Assembly (NCBI GenBank): GCA_030686995.1
Contig: CM060697.1
Coordinates: 41,816,959 to 41,880,958, forward strand
Reading direction: 5' to 3'
DNA: 64,000 nucleotides
Source: Artemisia argyi
Taxonomy: Eukaryota > Streptophyta > Magnoliopsida > Asterales > Asteraceae
Position numbers and translations under genes: made by a program. The notes under the pieces were generated by a model, which was not told the origin of the DNA, ran no database searches, and saw nothing but the letters and a program-made list of their open reading frames with translations. Shown one piece after another: positions 49,268 to 58,941 of the stretch; position 1 is the stretch's first letter, and each line of letters begins with the position of its first letter.

Positions 49268-49362
49268 TAAAATTACCAGATGGTAGACCCCTTAATTATC
49301 AAGGGCGGCCCCTTTAATTTTAAGGGGGCCGGCCATGAATTAAGGGGACCGGCCATCTCGAA
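49268..49362. repeat. GC-rich palindromic block before ORF2
   Basis: CCCCTTAATTATCAAGGGCGGCCCCTTTAATTTTAAGGGGGCCGGCC, with a third GAATTAAGGGGACCGGCC unit. Same module type as at 45521 and 46578. Confidence 0.8.
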
Positions 49363-49500
49363 CAGTTTTTACACTGTTTTCTTTTGCACCTTGTTACTCC
49401 TTTTGCTAGTCCCAGCTACCATTTCCCTTAAAAACTAAACTGATTTTGGAATCTAACCATGCATTTTCAAATTAATTCGATTTCTAAACATGCTTTCATG

Positions 49501-49508
49501 CTATAAAG
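49501..49508 (+). promoter_or_regulatory. TATA-like box before ORF2
   Basis: CTATAAAG, 64 bases before the ORF2 ATG, followed by an A/C-rich leader. Suggests ORF2 may be transcribed from its own promoter. Confidence 0.45.
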
Positions 49509-49571
49509 ACCTTATACACCTTTCATCCACACTCCATCATCATCACACCTATTAAACTCAACCCATTCATC

Positions 49572-50201
49572 ATGTCATCACCAAAAAGCACCACCTCCAA
49601 CAAAGCCAAGAAACAAAAACATGTTATCATACCACCAAAACAACTCTTTATTGATCTCACAAATGAAGACAATACCACTCCATCACCACCACCTCAATGG
49701 TCATCTCCTAGTGCTCCAAATGCACCATCCAAAACACCATCAACTCATGGAACCTCTAACTCCACCATACCATCATCATCATCATCTACCAATGACTAAA
49801 TCAACAATCACTTATCACCTCCACCAAGAATACCACCACCACCACCTATTGAAAATGCATCCTTAGACATCACTCTTTCACTATCACCCATCACACCTCT
49901 TGATGCACAATTTTCACCATCACCACTCAACCCACCAAACTTCAACCCCATCCCATGGAGCCTACTTGAAGCTCATGGTGATACTTGCCTTTTTTGCATT
50001 CATAATCGTACCATCATCTTTGGCCTAAGAGATGAAATACACTACATGTTTTCATATATTGAAAGCTTGTTTCCTCAACCTCCACCAACAACATCCACAC
50101 CTCCACCACCAACATCAACTACACCTCCACCTACAGCAACATCAAACACACCTCCATCAACACCATCATCTCCACTTACAACATTGCTTCCCCCAAATTA
50201 A
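49572..50201 (+). pseudogene. proline-rich ORF2 of the pol-less element (one in-frame stop)
   Basis: ATG 49572, 209 codons to TAA at 50199-50201, with a single in-frame TAA at codon 76 (49797-49799). The start MSSPKSTTSNKAKKQK is basic. Then comes LFIDLTNEDN, long Pro/Ser/Thr-rich low-complexity stretches, and a central non-repetitive segment with IFGLRDEIHYMFSYIESLF (about codons 149-167) before a Pro/Thr tail. No zinc knuckle or catalytic motif. Function unknown. The conserved-looking GLRDEI..M segment is where to search for relatives. The stop may be natural decay or an assembly error. Confidence 0.6.
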
Positions 50202-50683
50202 GTATGTTTAGTGTATGGAAAATAAAATGTTTCAACTATTTTGTTGGCAAGCTCTAGGAAAATATTTCTATTAGAATTTTGGTTGCTAGTTATTGTGTAT
50301 GCTTGTAAGCCCATAGGGCTTTAGTTTATTGGTTATCTTATTTATGCATCTTAGATGCATGTTGCTTGTACTTATTAATATTTAGTTAAAGTGTTCCTTT
50401 CATGCTCATTTTGCTTGTTACACTTATATATGTATATATTTGTTTAATGCTTCATATATATTGTGTTATCTAAATATTTTTGCAAGCATTCCATATCTCG
50501 ATTTGTTTTATAACCTTAAAACGAGGGGGAGTACACATCAAGGGGGAGCTCATACAACATCGGGATAACCCTTTTGATGTTCACAAAAAGGGGTAGAAAT
50601 GATATAAACTCACTAAATACTTGCATATATAATAATTTTTTATTTAATGAGTTTTGATTTTGTAATCATCAAAAAGGGGAGAT
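50202..50683 (+). other. 3' untranslated region and purine tract
   Basis: Several purine-rich strings (GAGGGGGAG, AAGGGGGAGC, AAAAAGGGG) precede the functional-looking tract AAAAAGGGGAGA at 50671-50682, next to the LTR. This is usual for copia-like 3' ends. Confidence 0.65.
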
Positions 50684-52212
50684 TGTTGATATAAATAATG
50701 CGTAAAAACGTTATTAATATTTTTCGATATCCCTATGTTTTGACGATCAAAAAATGTAAAATCATTAAACATAAAATCATTACGTATACAAGTATTTAGT
50801 GACAAAATATCATTACATCTAACTAAATCACTTAAGGTATGAATAAACAATTGCCTAATACATTTTATGATCAAAGAAATGTTTATTTAATAATTACAAA
50901 TTATATAAAAGTAACTCCCAATACCGTCTTCCACGGGTTATGGGTCCCAATACCGTCTTTCACGGTGTATGGGGGAGGTTGAGACGTAGACAACCATACC
51001 CCTACCTAAGGTAGAGAGGTTGTTTCCGGTTCTACCTAAGGTAGAAAAGGACCTCCAGCCTTTTGTAGGGAGTGAGGATCGAACCCTTGACCTCTAGGTT
51101 AAGAGGCAAGGGGTTTTCCAACTGATCCAACCCTGAATAGTAATTACAAATTATATAAAATGGTATAAACATTTTATATATTTAGAAAAACACTTTTGGT
51201 AATTAAAGGAAAATGTTTAATTCATAATAAATATATGAATTCAAAGTTTTAACCAACATCAATTAGATCCACACCAAATAAACTTTCCCCAGAAAATACA
51301 AAAGTTACAGGCCGTTACAGGTGGGCGGCCCCCTTAATTATAAGGAGCGGCCCCCATAATTTTAAGGGGGTCGGCCATGAATTAAGGTGGCTGGCACACG
51401 CTCCTGTGTCAGAAACTTTTGCCTATAAATACTGGTTCAAATCTGTAATATTTCCTCACCTTTTTGACAAAAACTTTCTGTCCAAATCCTCTCAAATCAT
51501 CTTCCTAAAACCTTTGATCATAAACTTATTTGTTTTTGTTTCAAGGGATCTATTCTCTTATCATTCAAAGTGAAAGAGAAGATTATTCCTTTCATATCAA
51601 ATCAAGAAGTATTGAAGATTGGTTGTGTAGTTTGTATATATAAATTGTAAAGTTGTATAGTGATTGTAATAAGTAGATCTAGGTGGGTTTGTAAATCTAG
51701 TATAGTAGAAGTAGTGGTGTGAAGAAGAAGTAGTGAAGTAGTGTGTAGTCGTGAAGTAGTAGTGGTGTGTACAAGTTGTGAAGAAGGTGTGTCAAGTCGT
51801 GAAGAAGTCGTGAGATTGGTTCTATCTACTATTAGAACTCGACATTTAGCTTAGTGTCGTTAATTGGTGTAAGCAAAAGTTGTGTAAGGTTTCTCAGCCA
51901 TAAGAGAGTTTGTTGACATAGTGAAGAAAACTCTCAAGTACGTGACTCAGGGAGTGGAGTAGGGTGAAGAGGTGCTTCGTAGCCGAACCACTATAAATCC
52001 TTGCGTTGTGGTTTGATCTTTCTATCTCTATCTTTTCTTTAGTTTCATACTTACATTATATTTGTTTAGTTAGTTAGATTAAATTGTTTACATTGTGCAA
52101 GTGTTGAATTTCACATAAATAAGAATCGAAGTTTTTGAAAACAAAGTTTTTTTGAATATAAATTGACGTAAAACTATTCAAACCCCCCCTCCCCCCCTTT
52201 TAGTTTTCCACA
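50684..52212 (+). repeat. 3' LTR of the pol-less element (with SINE insertion)
   Basis: TGTTGATAT...TTTTCCACA. 1529 bp, or about 1279 after removing the SINE and one target copy. Confidence 0.93.
50911..51140 (-). mobile_element. tRNA-derived SINE (230 bp, 20-bp TSD)
   Basis: Flanked by two exact copies of taattacaaattatataaaa (50891-50910 and 51141-51160). On the minus strand an A-box-like TGGATCAGTTGG (51119-51130) is followed about 35 bp later by a B-box GGTTCGATCC (51076-51085), the pol III promoter of tRNA-type SINEs. The body contains two internal duplications (CCCAATACCGTCTT and CTACCTAAGGTAGA). No ORF. Confidence 0.9.
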
Positions 52213-53280
52213 AACTTTTACAAAACTAGTCCTAAATGTTCATAACTATATTAACTTTTATCCCTAGGTCATATAACTTTGTAAAAAGGATACTTATACT
52301 TAGTACTTCCAAGAAATGTCAAAATAGTCCCTAGACTTAATATTTTCAGAAAGTTACCATATATACCCCTATGCATGAAAACATTTGCAAAACTAGTCCT
52401 TTTTATATTTTTATGAAACAAGAAGTTTTCCTAGCTTATGTTTAACTAGGGGTGGAAACGATTCGAGCCGCTCGGGAAAAGCTCAGGATTGGATCAATAA
52501 AAAGCTCGAATGAGCCGAGCCTAAACGAGCTCGAACCCGAGATCGAGCCTAAGTTTGGGCTCATTTAATAATCAAGCTCGAGACCGAGCTTTATAAAAAA
52601 GCTCAAGTAGGCTCGCGAGCCTAAACGAGCCCTAGAAATATATACGTATATAAATTGTATATATGTATAAACGAGCTTAAAAGTAGTAAATGAGCTCGAG
52701 CTTTATGTAATTAACGAGCCGAGTTCCATTTGAACTTTATTTTCTTTAACTTATCATATAAATTAGTCGACCCCGAGCAGAACTCGAGCTTGTTAAAATT
52801 TTCACGAGTTGAGCTCGAGCTTAAAATATAAGGCACGAAACGAGCTCGAGCCCGAGCTCGAGCTTTATATATATAAACAAGCCGAGCTCGAGCTTTGGCG
52901 AGCTCGGGCTCTGCTCGGCTCGTTTCCACCCGTAGGTTTAACTAATATAAGCTTATTAAATTAACCTAGATCAGCTTATGGCTTATGAAAAGGGCTTATA
53001 GTATGTAAACATGAATCGACACTAATTAGGGTTTTAAAAAGAAAACGTGTAAAAGAAAATGACCAAAGCTTAGGCAATGGTTCTAATATGATCTAAGGCA
53101 TCTTATATCTATCTTAGGTCAGTACGAAATCAATTAGAACGATTATAAAGGCTAATGTGGTCAAGGTGATGTCTAACATGGGTTTTGCTAAAATTTAGGG
53201 TTTCTCAGCTAGTTTTCACTTCGACAAGGGTTCTAGGTCTAATGTTCTCGACTCGTAGGATTACTAGAGACCTTATACTA
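52213..53280 (-). repeat. chromovirus LTR copy G5, second part
   Basis: Continues the LTR after the pol-less element (TTTTACAAAACTAGTCC...) and is recognisable to CTTATACTACT near 53280, where it breaks off. A hAT MITE interrupts it at 52448-52935. Confidence 0.8.
52448..52935. mobile_element. hAT-type MITE (488 bp, TSD GTTTAACT)
   Basis: Ends AGGGGTGGAAACG and CGTTTCCACCCGTAG are inverted repeats, flanked by exact 8-bp copies GTTTAACT (52440-52447 and 52936-52943). 8-bp duplications are the hAT hallmark. The interior is rich in CGAGCTCGAG palindromes and has no transposase. The short minus ORF at 52711-52929 is an artefact of the repeats. Confidence 0.9.
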
Positions 53281-53827
53281 CTATTCATGGGGTGGCGTAC
53301 TTACTTCCCCAATCCTATGAGTGCCTACTTCACTCCTATGTCGAGCAGACTAAGAAGCTCCTAACATGAGATCATTAGAATTTACTCATGCATTAAATAC
53401 AATCAATAAAACCTAGTACACATCGGTTCATGTTTCCTAAGACGTTCAAGCATGTTACACAATGGAGATCTGCCAGTTTTCTTAAGCCTAACATTGAAAT
53501 CGTTCATCCAATACAACCATAAACAAGTAATCAACACATAATGAACATCTAGGTCTCATTAGATCTAAGCAAACACAAGATAAATCTAGCCTAACATGTT
53601 GAAATCAAGACAGGCACAAGATATAGACAACCAACACATAGACATATTGATTGAATTAAGAGAAGACTTATCTCAATAGCACATGAAAGGATTCAAGGGG
53701 TGAAAACCCTTGAATTTACTGTAAAATACGAGCTAGGGTTCACAAAGTTCGGCCCTAGGGTTTCTCCACACAAGTTCCTCTCTAATGAATGAAAAATAGA
53801 AAACTATATATAGAGTTTAGAAGGTGA
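53281..53827 (+). other. LTR-like sequence with TATA box (family Y)
   Basis: Follows the broken end of LTR G5. A TATA-like ACTATATATAG at 53803-53813 precedes the retroposon target site. The sequence continues after the retroposon at 55365 into the TGACGCCGTCA repeats. Its start and end as an LTR could not be fixed. Confidence 0.45.
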
Positions 53828-55364
53828 AGTGTGGGCGATTTTTCTGCCTCCCCTCCCTAACAATTCCGGCCTAATTCTGTCCATCTAATACGTTTTTCTT
53901 CTTTAATCTTTCACAGGATTAACTGAACTAACGTGTAGATCTGATTTGTTAGGGGTGGGGAGTCGGTTTTATCTTTATTCTATCATATAAATTGCTCCAT
54001 TTGAAACCCTAATCTGTTCTTATTCAAGAAAACGATTTAACTGGATCAATCGTTGCTTTAGTTAGGGTTCTGAAATCGTTTTTTGTTTATCCCTATCTAA
54101 CCTAAATCGTTCCTAATCTTTATCAGGTCTATTGAATTTAAGGGATTAACCGCCTTTGCAAGAGTTGGATCTGGTGAAGTCGTTTCTTAGGGATTAAACC
54201 GACTTTGGTTTATTGGATCTGGTGAAATCGACCATTATTCTTCTTGTTCTTAAGTCGGTTAGACTTATATATATTTAAGGTCGAATGTTTTATCCCTACT
54301 GTCTTATTGCAATCGATTATCCTTCTTAGGATCATTGATTTTTATTAGGGTCTGGTGTTATTTGATGCTGATCGTTATGGTTAAGAAACCCTATTTAGGG
54401 TTTCGATTATTTTGGCATGGAAGGGATCTTGGATCTGGTTGAAGGTTTGGTTTGGGTCGATTTGGTGTGATGCTTATTGTTCTATACTTTGATAATCGAT
54501 TCAAGTTGGATTTGGCTTTAACGCTTAAAAAACCTTTATTGGTTTTTACATTCAATTGTTTGTTCTAATGGGAAGTATACCCTCGTTTAGGGTATTAATT
54601 ATTGCTGGTTTTATGATGGTGAGTTGCTGCTGCATGTCAAGTGATTATTTGTGTGTTGTTTATCAACTGCTAGTTCTGTCCAAGATGTTCGTATGATGCA
54701 AGTGGGTTGAGAGAGATGCAAGTTAAGATTGAAGGATGTTAGGGTTCGTTTAAACCCTAAGTTAGTCGATGGTTTAAGTTGTGATCATATTGGCTCAAGT
54801 TGCTTCATGGTTCATATGATACTTGATTTTATGATGGGTTGAGCTGTTGGTGATTACATGTGGTTAGTACATGGTGTTTTTCTACTCTATGGGACCTGAA
54901 TTCTTATATGATGATTCATAAGTGAGGAAAGGACTATGTTTGATAGATATTCTTTGATCCCTAGAATCCGGGCAGAATTCATATGTAATGGGTTGATTGG
55001 TACTCTATATGGACGTTAAGTTGGAAAGGTCTTATTCAAAACCTTTTTATCATCAGATTGTATGTTGAAGATCGCTTGGATGTGTATTCTTGGATTCTTC
55101 ATGGAAGTTAAGGTGAACCCCAAAAGTGATTTAGAAGGCTCAAGTGTTTTCTTGAGTAGTTTTATCATGTTTTATGTACTTGTGTCATTATTGGTAGGTT
55201 CATTTTATTGTAAGTTATAGGAATGGTTTTTCATTCTTATATATCGAGTCTGTAAGTGTCCTACGGGACTGAGGTGAGGGATATCACCCTCATCCTATGT
55301 ACTTCAACGTTTTTTGGTGTAATGAATTTTACCGGGGTGAATTAACCCTTTTACCCAAAAAAAA
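53828..55364 (+). mobile_element. LINE-tailed noncoding retroposon, complete (copy 1, 16-bp TSD)
   Basis: Flanked by perfect 16-bp copies of agagtttagaaggtga (53812-53827 and 55365-55380). It ends in TTTACCC plus A9, with a hairpin GGAATG/CATTCTT-like at 55217-55240 and the conserved 3' block ACTTCAACGTTTTTTGG. 1537 bp, T-rich, no ORF above 60 codons. It therefore moved by target-primed reverse transcription using another element's enzyme. Noncoding non-LTR retroposons such as Sadhu in Arabidopsis are an analogy. Confidence 0.88.
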
Positions 55365-55620
55365 AGAGTTTAGAAGGTGACGGCGTCAAGAACAAATGTC
55401 TGACGCCGTCATCTCGCCGCCAAATAGTTCCTCGGACTGCCTAGATCTGGGTCTGACGCAGTCATGTGGTCTCCATATGCAGGCCGTCACAAAATTAACT
55501 CTTGACGCCCTTGTTGTGACGCCTTCAGGTTTTCACTCGGTCGTCACCACTTTTACTCTTGACGCCGTCATAATTTCCTTCTTGACGCCGTCAGGTACTG
55601 TTCTCAGCATGGAAAATTAA
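55365..55620. repeat. TGACGCCGTCA palindrome cluster
   Basis: About eight variants (TGACGGCGTCA, TGACGCCGTCA, TGACGCAGTCA, GACGCCTTCA, GGTCGTCA) within about 200 bp downstream of the family Y TATA-like box, once the retroposon is removed. The 74-codon ORF at 55396-55620 lies inside the repeats and is probably not a gene. Confidence 0.75.
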
Positions 55621-55799
55621 GTCTTTGGCGTTTTCTTCACTTTTATGCTCCAAAAACGTCCGAATTGCTTCCTTTTCCAGATTTCACTCCCAAAGTACCT
55701 AAAATCACAAAAGGAACGATTTAGGGTAATATTTGATCAAATAAATTCAATTCCGGGCTTAAATGACCCCCTAAAAGTGGTTCATTTTTCGCCTCATCA

Positions 55800-56848
55800 A
55801 CCACCAGCAGAAACCACCATCACCACCACCACCAGCAGCGACCACCACCATCAGCAACAACCACCACCACAAGCCACCACCATCACCAGCCACCACCACC
55901 AGCAACCACCACCAGCAGCAACCACCACCACCAGCAACCACCACCACCAGCAGCTACTACTACCACCACCACCACCAGCTACCACTACCACCACCACCAC
56001 CACCACCACCAGTCACCATTACCACCACCAGCAGCAGCTACCATTACCACCACCACCACAACCAGCCACCACCACCACTAGCCACCACCACCAGCAGTAG
56101 CCACCACCACCACCACCAGTAACCACCACCAGCAGCAGCTACCACTACCACCACCACTAGCAGCAGCAGCCACCACCACCAGCAGCTACCACTACCAAAA
56201 CCACCACAACCAGCCACCACTACCACCACCACCACAACCAGCCACCACCACCACTAGCCACCACCACCGGCAGCAGCCACCACCACCACTAGCAGCAACC
56301 ACCACCAGCAGCAGCTACCACTACCACCACCACCAAAACCAACCACCACCACCAGCCACCACTACTACCACCACCAGCAGCTACCACTACCACAACCACC
56401 ACAACCAGCCACCACCGCCACTAGCCACCACCAGCAGCAGCCACAACCAGCAACCACCACCACCAGCAGCCACCACCACCAGTAGCTACCACTACCACCA
56501 CCACCAAAACCAACCACCACCACCAACACCACGAGCCACCACTACTACCACCAGCAGCAGCTACCACTACCACTACCACCAGCAGCTACCACTACCACTA
56601 CCACCACCACCACCACAACCAGCCATCACCACCACTAGCCACCACCACCACCAGCCACCACCACCACCACCACCACCACCAGCAGCCACCACTAGCAGCC
56701 CCCACTACCACCACTACCAGTTGCTACCACTACCACCACCACCAAAACGAGCCACCACTACCACTAGCCACCACCACCACCAGCCACCACCACCACCACC
56801 ACAATCACCACCACTAGCAGCAGTCATCACCACCAGTAACCACCACCA
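55800..56848. repeat. 1-kb CCA/CAG imperfect triplet tract
   Basis: Nearly pure CCA, GCA and CTA triplets with higher-order blocks, for example CAGCAGCTACCACTACCACC and CACCACCAAAACCA recurring near 56310-56340, 56480-56515 and 56720-56745. Apparent ORFs (Thr/His/Pro on plus, poly-Val/Trp/Gly on minus) are products of the triplets. Confidence 0.95.
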
Positions 56849-56962
56849 TGAATAATCGAATAGTTGAGAAGAGTATTGAAGAGAACTCGAGTCAAAACGA
56901 GATAACAGAAATAAGTCAAAGAGAAAACTAACAACAAACATATCAAGTTTGGACTTACGACA

Positions 56963-57022
56963 AACCCTAAGCCGTAAACCCTAAGCGAGAAACCCTAAGC
57001 GATAAACTCTAAATGCTAAACC
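56963..57022. repeat. degenerate telomere-like repeats
   Basis: ACAAACCCTAAGCCGTAAACCCTAAGCG.. form four units of 14-15 bp, each with AAACCCTAA or a variant. Short and interrupted, so not a telomere. Confidence 0.6.
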
Positions 57023-57600
57023 AATCCGTAACTCAAACAATAACCAAAGAATAATCCAATAACTCCAAAAATATGGTAGTATACAGGTAGCATGTCTTGA
57101 AGAATCCAATAACCCTCGTGTGTTCAGTTTTTATCCCAAATGTCTCACGTACATTTCTATTTTCCTTAATTCGTTATTAACCAAATTTAATAACAAATGT
57201 CTTTACAACTTATAATTTAACGATTGTTTTTATCTCTTTCTTTTATGTTGTCCAAGTCGATTCAATATCAAGTCGCAACAAACTAGTTACTATTTTTTTT
57301 CGAGTCACGGTCAAACATTTATTCCCTCGGGTCAAAACCTGATCCCAAATCATTGTTGGAAATATTGAGTTTTGAAGTTTATTATTCACAAAGCATGAGA
57401 TACAAGTAGTTGTTGCATCAACTCATTGTACCTGGTAAGTCAAGACTTGGTAAAAGGAAAGTGGAGACTTTTGCATACCACACTCAATTCCTTATCTTTA
57501 CGAACAGTTTTTAAATATCTTCAATTCACAGTATGATTTAGGCGCCTTTGGTCGATCTCTTTTCCTGCCTAAAGTCTTTGGAACCGTTCATCTACCTCTC
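57023..57600. other. unassigned intergenic sequence
   Basis: AT-rich, with a TATA-like TATTTATACC at the right end. No repeat or ORF recognised. Confidence 0.4.
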
Positions 57601-57603
57601 CAG

Positions 57604-57613
57604 CCTATTTATA
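57604..57613 (+). promoter_or_regulatory. TATA-like box
   Basis: CCTATTTATACC, about 70 bases before the ATG at 57679, with an ACACACAAACACA leader between. Plausible core promoter for the broken gene that follows. Confidence 0.45.
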
Positions 57614-57678
57614 CCTCTGTATTGTATACCAAAGAACACACACAAACACATATATCCCTTTCAAAGAAGACTTCAACA

Positions 57679-58132
57679 ATGGCAGCAAATGGTAACTTTC
57701 AAAATGATGCAGAAGAGTACGAGTGGGTTAAACAATAGTTTGCTATGGAAACGCAGTGTTTAATCATTTCGGGTATGAACCCGTTTATGAATATGGGTCG
57801 TATAGGCAGGTAGATACGTGGATGAGGAAATTAATTTTGGAATGGCTGCATAGACAAGACTTTTACTGGGATGAGCGTTGGGGACTGAATGATGTGGATG
57901 TGGAGGAAGAAGATGAAGAGGATGAGGAGCAAAATGTGGTGGAGTAGCAAAATGAAGAGGATCAGCAGCAAAATGTGATGGAGCATCAAAATGTGGTGGT
58001 GCATCAAAACCAGGGGGTCAACAAGATAGGTTTGCATTTGCAGACCCGTTAAATCTGGAAAACAGGATTAGCGATCTTGAAATTAAGTTTCTATATCTCC
58101 TGGAATGGAAAAGGATGAAAAGCAGGGAGTAG
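57679..58132 (+). pseudogene. broken small gene, unknown family
   Basis: A good-context ATG (AACAATGGCAG) opens MAANGNFQNDAEEYEWVKQ, then TAG. Another frame (57756-57947) continues protein-like with FGYEPVYEYGSYRQVDTWM, LEWLHRQDFYWDERWG and an acidic VEEEDEEDEE stretch, then TAG. A third frame ends LENRISDLEIKFLYLLEW, a short leucine coiled coil, with TAG at 58130-58132. At least two frameshifts and two stops break it. I do not recognise the family. Tyr/Trp-rich centre, acidic Gln-rich linker and C-terminal coiled coil suggest a small multi-copy host gene or a retroelement accessory gene. Confidence 0.55.
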
Positions 58133-58938
58133 AGCTCTAGTTCTAACAAGTTGGTGTGAAATGAAGTGAAGTAGTTTTTAATGATGATGTTTTTATGTTT
58201 TTAGTATCTTTAGTATTTAGGTAGGATAATTATATTTATGTTTGCAACTTTATGAATGGTTGTAGCTTTCTAAAAATATCAATGAAAATGTTGATGTTTA
58301 ATTAATTGTTTATGGTTGATTGTGATGTCAAACTGTCAAAGGTGTGTTTGGTTTCTTGGATAAAAGCACTATTTTTTATGAGACCTTGTTTCATAAAGTT
58401 GGAGGTCTAAATAGTATGAATCCACCATAATTTGCATAAATCCATAACCTAAACACAAATCAATAACAAAAATTCCCAAAACACAATATCATATTTAAGC
58501 TGCTACCAATATGTCAAATTGTTAAAATCCAGAAATGATGTGTATTAAGCTGCTAGTTATAAATAGTATTGCTAAGTGTAATTGATGATGTGATTATTGT
58601 GATTCGGGTTATGTTTGTAGTTTTGTGTTTTTGGGACTAATTTTTTTTAGGATAAGCTGAGAAAAGTGCTCGAGTCCTAAAAAAATAAGTTGTTTCGAGT
58701 GGAAACTGACTTAGTGTTGCTAGGCATAATTTAGTGCTGCTAAGACTAAGTTAGTCCGGCTAAGGGTTATTCTGCTATTTTTGAGAGTGCAGGGTACTAT
58801 TTTAGAAATACAAACGGTTAAGGGTTTGTACCCTTCAATCATTCACAGTTTCACACAAATATTTTTATCCGATCAAAACTCTCTCAAACATAAAACCATT
58901 ACTTAATTTTATCAATTAATTGCAATTCCCAGCAAAAC
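58133..58938. other. unassigned sequence
   Basis: AT-rich. A few TTAGTGCTGCTAAG-like repeats near 58710-58770. No gene or known repeat. Confidence 0.4.
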
Positions 58939-58941
58939 CGT

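Larger units (their letters stand above)
45149..52212 (+). mobile_element. complete non-autonomous LTR retroelement (pol-less), TSD AACTT
   Basis: LTRs 45149-46386 and 50684-52212 share termini TGTTGATAT...TTTTCCACA. The flanks AACTT (45144-45148 and 52213-52217) match exactly. A primer site follows the first LTR and a purine tract AAAAAGGGGAGA precedes the second. The interior has one intact 390-aa ORF and a second proline-rich ORF but no protease, RT, RNase H or integrase. LTR ends and purine-tract style suggest a copia-type parent. The 3' LTR has a SINE inside. Confidence 0.93.

Noticed and set aside
55645..56941. Thr/His/Pro-rich plus-strand ORF and Val/Trp-rich minus-strand ORFs
   Set aside because: They are translations of CCA/CAG triplet repeats without promoter or family match.
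56963..57022. Interstitial telomere
   Set aside because: Only four degenerate units with extra spacer bases.
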